Below, piece after piece: positions 29,520 to 38,943 of a DNA stretch of 64,000 nucleotides; position 1 is the stretch's first letter, and each line of letters opens with the position of its first letter. Below the pieces are notes generated by a model, which was not told where the DNA came from, made no database searches, and was given only the letters and a program-made list of their open reading frames with translations. Both the position numbers and the translations under genes were made by a program. The stretch lies in contig NZ_WOEZ01000008.1 of assembly GCF_013177735.1 (NCBI RefSeq), positions 1 through 64,000 on the forward strand, written 5' to 3'. The DNA comes from Paraburkholderia elongata. Its GTDB lineage: Bacteria > Pseudomonadota > Gammaproteobacteria > Burkholderiales > Burkholderiaceae.

Positions 29520-30475
29520 GTCATCCGTTCAGCGCCTGCGTTTGTCTGCTGCTCGCGGCGACGGCCCTCGCAGCCTGCTCGCATCGCGACGTGAACGTCT
29601 ATCAAGGCTACGTCGAAGGTGAGTTCGTGTATCTCGGCTCGTCGCAGTCCGGCAAGCTGACGCAGTTGGCGGTTGCACGAGGGCAGACGGTTGACGCAAG
29701 CGCACCGGTATTCACGCTCGAATCCGTGGACGAGACCGCCGCATTGCAGCAGGCACAACAGCAACTCGCCGCGGCACGCGCACAGCTAGCCGATATTCAG
29801 ACCGGCAAGCGCCGTCCCGAAGTGAACGTCACCAAAGCGCAACTCGCTCAAGCGGTCGCCAATGCGCGCAAGGCAGCGTTGCAACTCACGCGCGATGAGG
29901 CGCAGTACCGCGCGGGCGGCATTCCGAAAGCACAACTCGACGATTCGCGCGCCAACGCGGACGCTACCGCCGCGCAAGTCCAAGAACTCAGCAACCAGGT
30001 GGATGTCGCTTTGCTCCCCGGCCGTTCGCAACAGATCGCTGCGCAGAACGCGCAAGTCGAAGCCGCGCAATCAGCCGTCGCCCAGGCGCAATGGAAGCTC
30101 GACCAGAAGCGCGTCAATGCGCCGGCGGAAGGACTTATCTACGACACGCTGTATCGGGTCGGCGAGTGGGTCCAGGCGGGCAATCCTGTCGTCCAGATGC
30201 TGCCGCCGCAGAACGTGAAAGTGCGCTTCTTCGTACCGGAGACCGTGGTCGGTAAGCTCGCCGCAGGCCGTGCGCTTTCCATTCATTGCGACGGTTGCGC
30301 CGCCGACGTCCCAGCGAAAATCACGTACATATCTAGCGAAGCCGAATACACGCCGCCAGTGATCTACAGCAACGAAAACCGCGCCAAGCTGGTGTTCATG
30401 GTCGAAGCCCGCCCTTCCGCCACCGACGCAGTCAAGCTGCACCCCGGCCAACCCGTTGCGGTGAGCCTCGAATGA
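29516..30475 (+). CDS. HlyD-family membrane fusion protein (YbhG-like)
   Basis: The 319-aa periplasmic adaptor has an N-terminal lipobox (LAAC, about residue 21). A split biotinyl-lipoyl domain begins GYVEGEFVYLGSSQSGKLTQLAVARGQTV. A long alpha-helical hairpin rich in Gln/Ala follows (about 75-200). The beta-barrel region is VGEWVQAGNPVVQMLPPQNVKVRFFVPE. It links the inner-membrane ABC transporter to the outer-membrane channel encoded downstream. It overlaps both neighbours by 4 nt. Confidence 0.94.
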   Translation: MSHPFSACVCLLLAATALAACSHRDVNVYQGYVEGEFVYLGSSQSGKLTQLAVARGQTVDASAPVFTLESVDETAALQQAQQQLAAARAQLADIQTGKRRPEVNVTKAQLAQAVANARKAALQLTRDEAQYRAGGIPKAQLDDSRANADATAAQVQELSNQVDVALLPGRSQQIAAQNAQVEAAQSAVAQAQWKLDQKRVNAPAEGLIYDTLYRVGEWVQAGNPVVQMLPPQNVKVRFFVPETVVGKLAAGRALSIHCDGCAADVPAKITYISSEAEYTPPVIYSNENRAKLVFMVEARPSATDAVKLHPGQPVAVSLE

Positions 30476-31425
30476 ACCAGCCCGCGCCGCAATACGCGCA
30501 ATACGCGATCGACGTGCACAAGCTCAACAAGCACTTCGGCGATAAACATGTCGTGAACGACGTGACGTTGCAGGTCGCGCGTGGCGAAATTTTCGGCTTT
30601 CTTGGACCGAACGGCAGCGGCAAGACCACCTCGATCCGCCTGATGTGCGGACTGCTCACGCCGGATTCGGGCACCGGCACCTGTCTCGGTTACGACATCG
30701 TGCGCGAGAGCGCGCAGATCAAGCGCAACGTCGGCTATATGACGCAGCGCTTCTCGTATTGGGACGACTTGACCATTCGCGAGAATCTCGATTTCGTCGC
30801 TCGCATCTATCAGATGACGAACCGGCGCGAGGCGGTAGACCGCTCGCTCGAATCGCTCGGTCTGCAAGGCCGCGCGGATCAGTTGACCGGCGCGTTGTCC
30901 GGCGGCTGGAAGCAGCGGCTCGCGCTTGCGGCCTGCATGCTGCACGAGCCTCAGTTGCTGTTACTCGACGAACCGACTGCAGGCGTCGATCCGAACGCAC
31001 GCCGCGAATTCTGGGAAGAGTTGCATCGCCTCGCGGCGCGGGGCATTTCGGTTCTGGTCAGCACGCATTACATGGATGAAGCTGAACGCTGCCATAAGCT
31101 CGCATACATCGCGTACGGCAAGCTGCTCGCGCAAGGCACCTCGAAGGACGTGATTGAATCGCAGAATCTCGCGACCTGGACCATCTACGGCGAGCACCTG
31201 AGCAAACTGTCGGAACAGTTGCGCAAGACGCCCGGCGTCGATCAGACCGTCGTATTCGGCGCAGCGCTGCACGTCAGCGGCATCGACCATACCGCGCTCG
31301 AAGCCGCCGTCATGCATGCGACCGAGGGCACGACGCTGCGTGCCGAGCGCATCGAAACCGGGCTTGAAGATGTGTTCATCTACCTGATGGGCCACTCCAC
31401 CGACAACTACGGAGCGCAACCGTGA
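30472..31425 (+). CDS. ABC transporter ATP-binding protein (YbhF-like)
   Basis: The 317-aa subunit has one nucleotide-binding domain: Walker A GPNGSGKTT, Q-loop YMTQRFSYWDDLT, signature LSGGWKQRLALA, Walker B LLLLDEPTAGVD and switch His STHYMDEAERC. The C-terminal part carries the YbhF-type extension (YGKLLAQGTSKDVIESQ...). It is shorter than E. coli YbhF, which has two ATP-binding halves. It overlaps its neighbours by 4 nt. Confidence 0.95.
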   Translation: MNQPAPQYAQYAIDVHKLNKHFGDKHVVNDVTLQVARGEIFGFLGPNGSGKTTSIRLMCGLLTPDSGTGTCLGYDIVRESAQIKRNVGYMTQRFSYWDDLTIRENLDFVARIYQMTNRREAVDRSLESLGLQGRADQLTGALSGGWKQRLALAACMLHEPQLLLLDEPTAGVDPNARREFWEELHRLAARGISVLVSTHYMDEAERCHKLAYIAYGKLLAQGTSKDVIESQNLATWTIYGEHLSKLSEQLRKTPGVDQTVVFGAALHVSGIDHTALEAAVMHATEGTTLRAERIETGLEDVFIYLMGHSTDNYGAQP

Positions 31426-32564
31426 GCACGCACGTCCTGTTCTCGCTGTCGCGCTGGTGGAGCATCGTGCTCAAAGAGTTTTTGCAGTTAAAGCGTGATC
31501 GGATCACGTTCGCGATGATCGTCGGCCTGCCGATCATTCAGCTCACGCTGTTCGGCTTCGCGATCAATACCGACCCAAAGCATCTGCCAACCGCTGTCAT
31601 CATCGGCGACGACAGTACGTTTTCGCGCAGCTTCGTCGCGGCGATGAAGAACTCCGACTATTTCGACATTATCGAAACTTTGCCCAACGAGGAGGCCGGT
31701 CGCCGCGCGCTTGCCCAAGGCCGGGTGCAGTTCGTGTTGTCGGTGCCGGTGGATTTTTCGAAACGCCTGCTGCGCGGTGAGCGCCCTTCGCTGCTGGTCG
31801 AAGCCGATGCAACCGACCCCACCGCGACGAACACCGCGCTCGCCGCGCTCCCGGGGCTTGTGCAACCGGTCGCGGACAAGGACATCACCGGGCCGCTCGC
31901 CCACCTGAATGGCTCCCCGGCCGCATTCGACGTCCAGGTGCACCGCCTCTACAACCCCGAAGGCATCACGCAATACAACGTGGTGCCGGGTCTTATGGGC
32001 GTGATCCTGACGATGACGATGGTGATGATGACCGGCCTCGCGATCACGCGCGAACGCGAGCGCGGCACGATGGAAAACCTGCTCGCCACGCCCGTGCTGC
32101 CGATCGAGGTAATGACCGGCAAGATCGTGCCCTACGTGATGATCGGGCTGGTGCAGGCGTCAATCATTCTGACTGCGGCGCGCTTCGTGTTCGGGGTGCC
32201 ATTTGCCGGCAGCCTGCTGGCAATCTATCTCGCTGCGCTGCTGTTTATCGCGGCAAATCTGACGGTCGGCATCACGCTTTCGTCGATTGCGCAGAATCAG
32301 TTGCAGGCGATGCAACTGACTGTGTTCTATTTCCTGCCGAGTCTGCTGCTATCCGGTTTTATGTTCCCATTTGCGGGCATGCCAGGCTGGGCGCAATTCA
32401 TCGGCAATCTGCTGCCGCTCACCTATTTCAACAGGCTGGTTCGCGGCATCCTGCTCAAAGGAAACGACTGGGCCGACCTGTGGCCGTCGGTGTGGCCTGT
32501 GGCGCTATTCATGGTCGTCGTGATGGGCATCGCGCTGCGTTTCTACCGGCGCACGCTCGACTAG
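31422..32564 (+). CDS. ABC-2 type transporter permease (YbhS/YbhR-like)
   Basis: The 380-aa product has an N-terminal span (about residues 27-47), a large periplasmic domain, then five C-terminal spans (about 185-375). The permease signature is NVVPGLMGVILTMTMVMMTGLAITRERERGTMENLLATP. It contains the conserved LPLTYFNRLVRGILLKGNDWADLWP. Only one permease gene is present, so a homodimer is likely, unlike the ybhS/ybhR pair. Confidence 0.94.
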   Translation: MSTHVLFSLSRWWSIVLKEFLQLKRDRITFAMIVGLPIIQLTLFGFAINTDPKHLPTAVIIGDDSTFSRSFVAAMKNSDYFDIIETLPNEEAGRRALAQGRVQFVLSVPVDFSKRLLRGERPSLLVEADATDPTATNTALAALPGLVQPVADKDITGPLAHLNGSPAAFDVQVHRLYNPEGITQYNVVPGLMGVILTMTMVMMTGLAITRERERGTMENLLATPVLPIEVMTGKIVPYVMIGLVQASIILTAARFVFGVPFAGSLLAIYLAALLFIAANLTVGITLSSIAQNQLQAMQLTVFYFLPSLLLSGFMFPFAGMPGWAQFIGNLLPLTYFNRLVRGILLKGNDWADLWPSVWPVALFMVVVMGIALRFYRRTLD

Positions 32565-32576
32565 GGGGATCGGTCG

Positions 32577-34034
32577 ATGAAACCGCTCGCTTTCTTATCC
32601 GCCATCGCGCTGTGCGGTTGCGCAGTGGGGCCGGATTTTCAACCACCGGCGGCGCCGGACACGCAAATCTATACACGTGAAGCGCAACCCGCCGCGACCG
32701 TCGCGGCCACCGGTGTGGCTGGAGCATCGCAGACATTTGTCGCGGCTGAGCATGCAACGCCGATGTGGTGGAAGCAGTTTCAATCCGATGCGCTCAACCG
32801 TCTCGTCGAGCAGGCCCTGCAACAAAGCCCCACGCTCGCGCAAGCCCGCGCGAAGCTGATCGAGGCGCGCGAAAACTACAACGCGCAATTCGGCGCGACC
32901 GCATTCCCGGCTGTCGATGCGACCGTATCCGGCGTGCGGCAGCGGGTCGATATCGCGGCGTTCGGCATTCCGAATGTGCCCAATCAGGGGCCGTTTACGC
33001 TTTACAACGCGTCGGTGAGCGTGTCCTATGCGCTCGATATTTTCGGCGGCAATCGCCGGGCGCTGGAAGCGCTCATGGCGCAAGTCGACTATCAGTCGTT
33101 CGAATTCGAAGCGGCACGGCTCTCGCTCGCAGGCAATGTGGTTTCGACTGCGGTTCGGCGTGCGTCTTTAAGGCAGCAGATCACCTTGACGCAGCGCCTC
33201 GCGGACACCCAGGCGCGGCAACTCAAGATCACCGAAGGACGGTTTGCGGCAGGCGGCGTCTCGCAACTCGATGTACGCAGCCAGCGCACGCTGCTCGCGC
33301 AGACCCGTGCATCGTTGCCGCCACTCGCGACACAACTTGCGCAGACCGACCATCAACTCGCAATCCTGCTTGGCATGCCGCCCTCGAAGTCGGACTTCGC
33401 CGACCTGACGCTCGATTCGCTGCATCTGCCGGATACGTTGCCGCTCACATTGCCGTCGACGCTCGCGCGCGAACGGCCTGATATCCGCGCATCGGAGGCG
33501 TTGTTGCATCAGGCGAGCGCGAATGTCGGTGTGGCGACGGCGAACCTGTACCCGCAATTTTCCATTTCGGCTGGGATCGGTTCGGAACGCGCGAACATCC
33601 AGGACGTGGTCAGTGGGCTGAATATCTGGAATTTCGGCCTCAATCTGACGCAACCGATTTTCCGCGGCGGCGAATTGCGCGCGAAGAAGCGTTCTGCACA
33701 GGCGGCTTACGATGCGGCGCTCGCCGATTATCAGCAGACGGTGTTGCAGGCTTTACAACAGGTTGCGGACACGTTGACGGCACTGCAAAACGATGCTCAT
33801 GAACTGCAGGCTCGCGATGATGCCACCCAGCAGGCGCAAGCGAGTCTGCTTATCGCACAAGCGCAGTATTCGGCGGGCGGCGTTAGTCAATTCGGCCTGC
33901 TCGATACACAGCGCCAAGTATTGCAAACCGCGCTCGACCGTACCCGCGCGCAAGCCGACCGGTTCGCCGATACGGCTGCTTTGTTTCAGTCGTTGGGTGG
34001 TGGATGGCAGGCTGTCGCGACTTCAACGCCGTAG
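32577..34034 (+). CDS. Outer-membrane efflux lipoprotein, NodT/OprM family
   Basis: The 485-aa TolC-like channel has a lipobox near its N-terminus (ALCGCAVGPDF). It contains the two OEP repeats with PTLAQARAKLIEARENYNAQFGA, VSVSYALDIFGGNRRALE, ARERPDIRASEALLHQASANVGVATANLYPQFS and QYSAGGVSQFGLLDTQRQVLQ. It completes the tripartite system started by the MFP and ABC genes. It starts 12 nt after the permease. Confidence 0.96.
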   Translation: MKPLAFLSAIALCGCAVGPDFQPPAAPDTQIYTREAQPAATVAATGVAGASQTFVAAEHATPMWWKQFQSDALNRLVEQALQQSPTLAQARAKLIEARENYNAQFGATAFPAVDATVSGVRQRVDIAAFGIPNVPNQGPFTLYNASVSVSYALDIFGGNRRALEALMAQVDYQSFEFEAARLSLAGNVVSTAVRRASLRQQITLTQRLADTQARQLKITEGRFAAGGVSQLDVRSQRTLLAQTRASLPPLATQLAQTDHQLAILLGMPPSKSDFADLTLDSLHLPDTLPLTLPSTLARERPDIRASEALLHQASANVGVATANLYPQFSISAGIGSERANIQDVVSGLNIWNFGLNLTQPIFRGGELRAKKRSAQAAYDAALADYQQTVLQALQQVADTLTALQNDAHELQARDDATQQAQASLLIAQAQYSAGGVSQFGLLDTQRQVLQTALDRTRAQADRFADTAALFQSLGGGWQAVATSTP

Positions 34035-34117
34035 CCATCCCATCCAATACGGCTGAGCTGCGTCAGTCGCCGGGTGACGGGTGGCAGGCTGCGGCAACTT
34101 TAGCGCCGTAGCCATTC
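33987..34117 (+). repeat. Imperfect direct duplication of the OMF gene's 3' end
   Basis: The last 16 codons plus stop of the OMF gene (33987-34040) recur as 34064-34117, 77 bp later, at about 80 percent identity. GGGTGGTGGATGGCAGGCTG is matched by GGGTGACGGGTGGCAGGCTG. The second copy is untranslated. Confidence 0.8.
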
Positions 34118-34135
34118 CACGCCACCGCACTGCCG

Positions 34136-34975
34136 TTACGCCGCCACCGCCCGCGCTGCATTGCGCCCACGCAGCCATTCCAACGCAAGCAAGAGACACG
34201 TCGAGAACACGATAAGAATCGTTGCCAGCGCCGCGATAGTCGGGCTGATGTTCTCTCGAATACCGGTGAACATCTGACGCGGCAAGGTCGTCTGATTCGC
34301 GCCTGCCAGGAATAGCGTCACGACCACTTCATCGAACGAAGTCGCAAACGCGAACAGCGCGCCCGAAATCACGCCCGGCGCAATCACCGGCAACGTGATA
34401 CGGAAGAACGTCTTCACCGGATTCGCACCCAGCGACAAACTCGCGCGCACCAGGTTGTAGTTGAAGCCTTGCAACGTCGCCGCCACCGTCGTCACCACAA
34501 ACGGCACGCCGAGCGACGCATGCGCGAGAATCAACCCGATATACGTATTCGCCAGCCCAAGCGGCGCAAAAAACAGATACATGCCGACGCCGACCACCAC
34601 CACCGGCACGATCATCGGTGAAATCAGAACCGCCATAAGCAAAGCCTTACCGCGGAAGTTCGCCTTGGTCAGGCCGATTGCCGCCAGCGTGCCGAGTACA
34701 GTCGCCACGACAGTTGCCGAAGGCGCAACGATAAAGCTGTTCTTGGCCGCCATGCGCCATTCGTTGGACCCGATCAGATTCTCATACCAGCGCAGCGACC
34801 AGCCCGGAATCGGATACACCAGAAACGTGCTCGACGAAAATGACAACGGCACAATCGCCAGCACTGGCAGAATCAAATACAGCAGCGTGAGCACAGCCAG
34901 CGCGCGCAGCGCGAAATACCACACGCGTTCAATCAAGGACGTATGCGGCGCAAACAAGGGCTTGGCAAGTTTCAT
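34136..34975 (-). CDS. ABC transporter permease, PotC/spermidine-putrescine type
   Basis: The 279-aa product has six membrane spans (first about residues 21-43). The EAA-type loop is ASLSLGANPVKTFFRITLPVIAPG. Its N-terminus and YPIPGWSLRWYENLIGSNEWRMAAKNSFIVA fit PotC-like permeases. It is the last gene of the divergently regulated importer operon, 24 nt after the other permease. Confidence 0.95.
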   Translation of the reverse strand: MKLAKPLFAPHTSLIERVWYFALRALAVLTLLYLILPVLAIVPLSFSSSTFLVYPIPGWSLRWYENLIGSNEWRMAAKNSFIVAPSATVVATVLGTLAAIGLTKANFRGKALLMAVLISPMIVPVVVVGVGMYLFFAPLGLANTYIGLILAHASLGVPFVVTTVAATLQGFNYNLVRASLSLGANPVKTFFRITLPVIAPGVISGALFAFATSFDEVVVTLFLAGANQTTLPRQMFTGIRENISPTIAALATILIVFSTCLLLALEWLRGRNAARAVAA

Positions 34976-34999
34976 CGCGAGTAAGCTCCGTTCAGGCGA

Positions 35000-36277
35000 T
35001 CAGCCGAGGCTCAGGGACGAACGCGTAAAGCGTCCGTAGATGACATACAGCACGAGCGTCGCGGCGAGCAGCAAGCCGCCGAGTGCGCACGCCATGCCCC
35101 AGTTGATCGTCACGTTGGTGAAGTACGCGACGTAGTAGCTGACCATCTGATCGTTCGGTCCGCCGAGCAAGGCTGGCGTGATGTAGTAACCGATCGCCAG
35201 AATGAACACCAGCAACGCACCCGCGCCGATGCCCGGATAAGTTTGCGGCACATACACGCGCCAGAACGCGGCGAACGGATGACTGCCAAGCGAGATCGCG
35301 GCGCGCTGATAGGTCGGCGGAATCGACTTCATCACGCTATACAGCGGCAGGATCATGAACGGCAGCAGAATGTGCGTCATCGAGATGTACACGCCCGTGC
35401 GGTTGAACAGCAGCGACAGCGGATCGTGCAACAGTCCGCTGGCGATCAGTGCCTTGTTCACCAGCCCTTCGCTTTGCAGAATCACGATCCATGCGGCCAC
35501 GCGTACGAGGATCGAGGTCCAGAACGGAATCAGCACGAGGATCATCACCAGATTCGCGCGACGATCGGAAAGCGTCGAAATCCAGTAAGCGAGCGGGTAA
35601 CCGAGCAGCAGCGCGAAAATGGTCACGACCGCGCCGATCACAAAGGTGCGGCTGAACACGTGGAGATAAATCTGTTGATCCGGATCCGTCTCGATGATGT
35701 GACCGAATCCGTCCTGCTTGTGGTCCAAAGAGGCCAGCAGATAAAACGGCGAGTAGGCACCGGAATTCTTCGCGATCGCCTGCCAGTACGCGACGTTGTT
35801 CCAGCGTTCGTCGAGTTCGACGAACTTGGCGTGCATCTGGGCAGGCGTGAGCGTCAATGGCTTGCTGTTGTCGTCGACGAACGGCATGGCGTGTGCGGAC
35901 TTCGCGACGAGCGAGCGGTAACCGGGAATCTCAACGTTCAGCCGTCGCGCCAGCGCGCCCATGCCGTCGCTATCGGCAATCGCCGTGAGATCGGTCGCCA
36001 ACGCAACGTAAGCGGCATCAGGGGGCGGCGTCTTGCGATCCCACCCGCTCAACGCATTCAGCGTATGCGGCAGGGCGTTGACTACTTCAGGATTCTGCGC
36101 GGCGCGCGTCAATAGCGCGCCAATCGGCACGACAAAAATCAGCAGTAGAAAAATGGCGAGTGGCGCAATCAGCAACAGCGCCATGGCGCGCTTCTTCGCT
36201 TCCGCGGCCTTTAGTTCTCGCTTAAGTCGAACATTCGACTCAGGCGTCGAATCGGCGGCGATCGTCATCGTAGTCAC
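35000..36277 (-). CDS. ABC transporter permease, PotB type, with long periplasmic insert
   Basis: The 425-aa product has a first span at about 32-55 and then about 150 residues outside the membrane, before five C-terminal spans. The EAA loop is AAISLGSHPFAAFWRVYVPQTYPGIG. The large N-terminal periplasmic segment is longer than E. coli PotB (about 280 aa) but is seen in this permease subfamily. It pairs with the PotC-type permease downstream. Confidence 0.94.
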   Translation of the reverse strand: MTTMTIAADSTPESNVRLKRELKAAEAKKRAMALLLIAPLAIFLLLIFVVPIGALLTRAAQNPEVVNALPHTLNALSGWDRKTPPPDAAYVALATDLTAIADSDGMGALARRLNVEIPGYRSLVAKSAHAMPFVDDNSKPLTLTPAQMHAKFVELDERWNNVAYWQAIAKNSGAYSPFYLLASLDHKQDGFGHIIETDPDQQIYLHVFSRTFVIGAVVTIFALLLGYPLAYWISTLSDRRANLVMILVLIPFWTSILVRVAAWIVILQSEGLVNKALIASGLLHDPLSLLFNRTGVYISMTHILLPFMILPLYSVMKSIPPTYQRAAISLGSHPFAAFWRVYVPQTYPGIGAGALLVFILAIGYYITPALLGGPNDQMVSYYVAYFTNVTINWGMACALGGLLLAATLVLYVIYGRFTRSSLSLG

Positions 36278-36321
36278 ACCTCGTCTCCTCGATCCGGAGT
36301 TGACGCTTCAGCTGTCGGCTG

Positions 36322-36421
36322 GAGTTAGCGCTTTAGCGTGTCGACCAGAGTTCGCGCTTTAGCGCGCTACTCTGGTCCCATGCAGAGCACTTACTCCAGC
36401 CCCTTGCAAAGCACTTACTCC
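36322..36421. repeat. Intergenic repeat cluster between importer genes
   Basis: The 256-nt gap between the binding-protein and permease genes holds three structures. GAGTT(A/C)GCGCTTTAGCG occurs twice, 26 bp apart (36322-36338, 36348-36364). A long composite hairpin lies at 36345-36375 (CCAGAGT and CGCGCT arms). TGCA(G/A)AGCACTTACTCC occurs twice, 24 bp apart (36381-36397, 36405-36421). No gene is seen here. It may be a dispersed intergenic element. Confidence 0.8.
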
Positions 36422-36488
36422 GGTCCTATGCATCCGGCCGCTCGCGCACATCGCGAAGACATGCGTTTGCGTTTCATTGCATTGATGC

Positions 36489-36516
36489 GGCGCGGCTTCA
36501 CTATAAAAGCCGCGCC
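36489..36516 (-). terminator. Strong hairpin downstream of the binding-protein gene
   Basis: A perfect 10-bp stem GGCGCGGCTT/AAGCCGCGCC with an 8-nt loop starts 18 nt after the stop. No T-tract follows on the minus strand. It probably stabilises the upstream mRNA segment, so more binding protein than permease is made, rather than ending transcription fully. Confidence 0.55.
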
Positions 36517-36533
36517 TTCTCACACCCGGCTAA

Positions 36534-37583
36534 TTACTTCGAAGCCCACGACGAAAAACGTTGCTCCAGCTCATCGCCATGGTCGGTCCAGAACGAGAGG
36601 TTCTGCAGCACGGCGTTCTTGCCGTTGGCCGGCGAATTCGGCAGATTGGACAGCGTCTTCGCATCGAGCGCCTTGATGGCCGCCACGTTCACCGGACCGT
36701 ACGCGATGTTATGCGCGTAGTCCTGCTGCGGCTTCGACGAGATCGAATAGGCAATGTACTTCTCAGCCAGCGCCTTGTTCGGCGTGCCCTTCGGAATCGC
36801 CCAGTAGTCGAGATCGTAAATGCTGCCGTTCCACACCACCTTGAGGTTCTTGCCTTCCTTCTGCGCGGCGTCGATACGGCCGTTGTACGCGGTGGACATC
36901 ACCACGTCACCCGCGACGAGGAATTGCGGCGGCTGCGCGCCCGCTTCCCACCACTGGATGTTCGGCTTCAGTTCGTCGAGCTTCTTGAACGCGCGGTCCT
37001 GGCCTTCCTTGGTGGCGAGCACCTTGTAGACATCCTTCGGCGGCACGCCGTCGGCCATCAGCGCGAATTCGAGGTTGTAGCGCGCGCCCTTGCGCATCGC
37101 GCGCTTGCCCGGGAATTTCTTCACGTCCCAGAAGTCGGCCCAACCGGTCGGCGCGGTTTTCAGCTTGTCGGCGTTATACGCAAGTGCCGTCGACCACACG
37201 AAGAAGCCCACGCCGCAGGTTTGCGGCGCTTCCGGAATCAGATCGGTCTTCTTACCGATCTTCGACCAGTCGAGCTTCTCATACAGCCCTTCGTCACAGC
37301 CACGGCCGATGTCGCCCGATTCGACTTCCACCACGTCCCAGTTCACATGCTTCGCTTCGACCATCGCCTTCACTTTGGCCTGCTCACCGTTGTATTCGAC
37401 GGCGGTCACCTTGTTGCTGGTTTGCGTTTCGAACGGCTGGTTGAATGCGACCTTTTGCGCGTCGCCGTTCGCACCGCCGAAATTGACGACCGTCAGTTCG
37501 GCAGCATTGACTTGCGCGGCGCCCAGCACGAGCGCCACAGCACCGACAGCGATGGCGCAGCGCGATTTCCCGATCTTGCTCAT
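36534..37583 (-). CDS. Periplasmic substrate-binding protein, PotD/spermidine-putrescine type
   Basis: The 349-aa product starts MSKIGKSRCAIAVGAV after GGAGAGCAACACC. The signal peptide ends near QVNA-AELTV. The mature protein is a two-lobe binding protein of the PotD family (LTVVNFGGANGDAQKVAFNQPFE, DVVEVESGDIGRGC, YWAIPKGTPNKALAEKYIAYS). The ligand cannot be read from the sequence. Polyamine, GABA or another amine is plausible, given the family and the MocR regulator. Confidence 0.94.
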   Translation of the reverse strand: MSKIGKSRCAIAVGAVALVLGAAQVNAAELTVVNFGGANGDAQKVAFNQPFETQTSNKVTAVEYNGEQAKVKAMVEAKHVNWDVVEVESGDIGRGCDEGLYEKLDWSKIGKKTDLIPEAPQTCGVGFFVWSTALAYNADKLKTAPTGWADFWDVKKFPGKRAMRKGARYNLEFALMADGVPPKDVYKVLATKEGQDRAFKKLDELKPNIQWWEAGAQPPQFLVAGDVVMSTAYNGRIDAAQKEGKNLKVVWNGSIYDLDYWAIPKGTPNKALAEKYIAYSISSKPQQDYAHNIAYGPVNVAAIKALDAKTLSNLPNSPANGKNAVLQNLSFWTDHGDELEQRFSSWASK

Positions 37584-37716
37584 GGTGTGTTGCTCTCCTT
37601 TGGTGGTGTGCTTCAAGCTACGTACAGTGCGACTTGTTATGTGCTGCTTTGGTGAACTGCTTCTTTTGCTTCTTTTGCCTGCGTCGAACGACCTACGACC
37701 CACGCATTGCACGCGC

Positions 37717-38814
37717 TCACGCCCCCGCAAACACCCGCAGATGCTCGGGCGCAAACTCGAGCGCGACGGGCGCGCCAGGTGCGAAGGTGTCAAGTGCATC
37801 GGTGCCGAGCGGCACCTTCACGAAGCACTCGTCCTGCTCCGGCAGACCACAGCGCATGCGCACGTGGTCGCCGAAATAAATCAGCCCGCGCGCTTCACCG
37901 CTTAGCGCATTGGCGCCGGGCCGAGACACACCGTTGGCGAGCTTCATACGCTCAGGCCGGATACAAGCGACCGCCGGCGTGCCCGCCCGCGCACCGCCGA
38001 TATTGCGTCCCTTAAGTCGCGTGCCGTCAATCAGATGAAACTCGCAGTACTCGCCGTCGACGTTGGCGATCGTGCCTCGCAGCTTGTTGCTGTCGCCGAT
38101 GAAGTTCGCGACGAACTCGTTGCACGGCGATTCGTACAGACGGTCCACGGTGTCGAGTTGCTGCACGATGCCTTTGTCGAACACGGCAACGCGGTCGGAC
38201 ATGGTCAGCGCTTCGCCCTGATCGTGCGTGACATACACGAACGTCACGCCGAGCTTCTCGTGCAATGATTTAAGTTCATACTGCATGTGCTCACGCAACT
38301 GCTTGTCGAGTGCGCCGAGCGGTTCGTCCATCAGTACGAGCTTCGGCTCGAACACGAGCGCGCGCGCCAAGGCAATACGTTGCTGCTGGCCGCCGGAAAG
38401 CTGCGCCGGGTAACGCTTCGCGAAGCTCTCCATGCGCACCATCTTCAGCGCGTTATTCGTGCGATGCGAACGCTCTTCCGCGGAATGTTTGCGCACCGTG
38501 AGCGGATATGCGACGTTCTGCTCGACCGTCAAATGCGGAAACAGCGCGTAGTTCTGAAACACCATGCCGATGTTGCGCTTGTGCGGCGGCACGGTATTGA
38601 GCAGCGTGCCGTCGAGCCAGATCTCGCCGCCGGTGGGGAATTCGAAGCCCGCCAGCATCATCAGACATGTGGTTTTCCCTGATCCGGACGGCCCGAGCAG
38701 CGTCAGGAATTCGCCCTGATAGATATCCAGATCGAGTTGTTTGACGACCAGCGTTTCGCCATCGTACGTCTTGCGTACACCTCGAAAGCTGACGATCACG
38801 TCATCGGTTTTCAT
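37717..38814 (-). CDS. ABC transporter ATP-binding protein, PotA type
   Basis: The 365-aa product starts MKTDDVIVSFRGVRKTYDG. Walker A is GPSGSGKTT, signature LSGGQQQRIALARAL, Walker B LVLMDEPLGALD, with switch His VTHDQGEAL. A C-terminal TOBE domain follows (about 280-365). First gene of the importer operon, followed by binding protein, PotB-type and PotC-type permeases. It is divergent from the MocR gene with 129 nt between start codons. Confidence 0.96.
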   Translation of the reverse strand: MKTDDVIVSFRGVRKTYDGETLVVKQLDLDIYQGEFLTLLGPSGSGKTTCLMMLAGFEFPTGGEIWLDGTLLNTVPPHKRNIGMVFQNYALFPHLTVEQNVAYPLTVRKHSAEERSHRTNNALKMVRMESFAKRYPAQLSGGQQQRIALARALVFEPKLVLMDEPLGALDKQLREHMQYELKSLHEKLGVTFVYVTHDQGEALTMSDRVAVFDKGIVQQLDTVDRLYESPCNEFVANFIGDSNKLRGTIANVDGEYCEFHLIDGTRLKGRNIGGARAGTPAVACIRPERMKLANGVSRPGANALSGEARGLIYFGDHVRMRCGLPEQDECFVKVPLGTDALDTFAPGAPVALEFAPEHLRVFAGA

Positions 38815-38899
38815 ACCCTCGTCTCCTCTGCGGTCCGACTGGCTCCCCCGGCAAAACGGCGGGATTGCATTAATTGCGTGGCTCACTATAGTCCCTTAC

Positions 38900-38941
38900 G
38901 GTTCTACAATATGGAACCATTTCATTATTCCGGATAGAACC
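38900..38941. promoter_or_regulatory. Three half-sites, probable MocR-regulator binding region
   Basis: GGTTCTACAATATGGAACC (38900-38918) is an inverted repeat. A further copy, ATAGAACC, lies at 38934-38941. The two same-orientation GAACC cores are 23 bp apart, about two helical turns. Mixed inverted and direct repeats near the divergent promoters are typical for MocR dimers. TACAAT at 38905 could be a -10. Confidence 0.6.
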
Positions 38942-38943
38942 AC

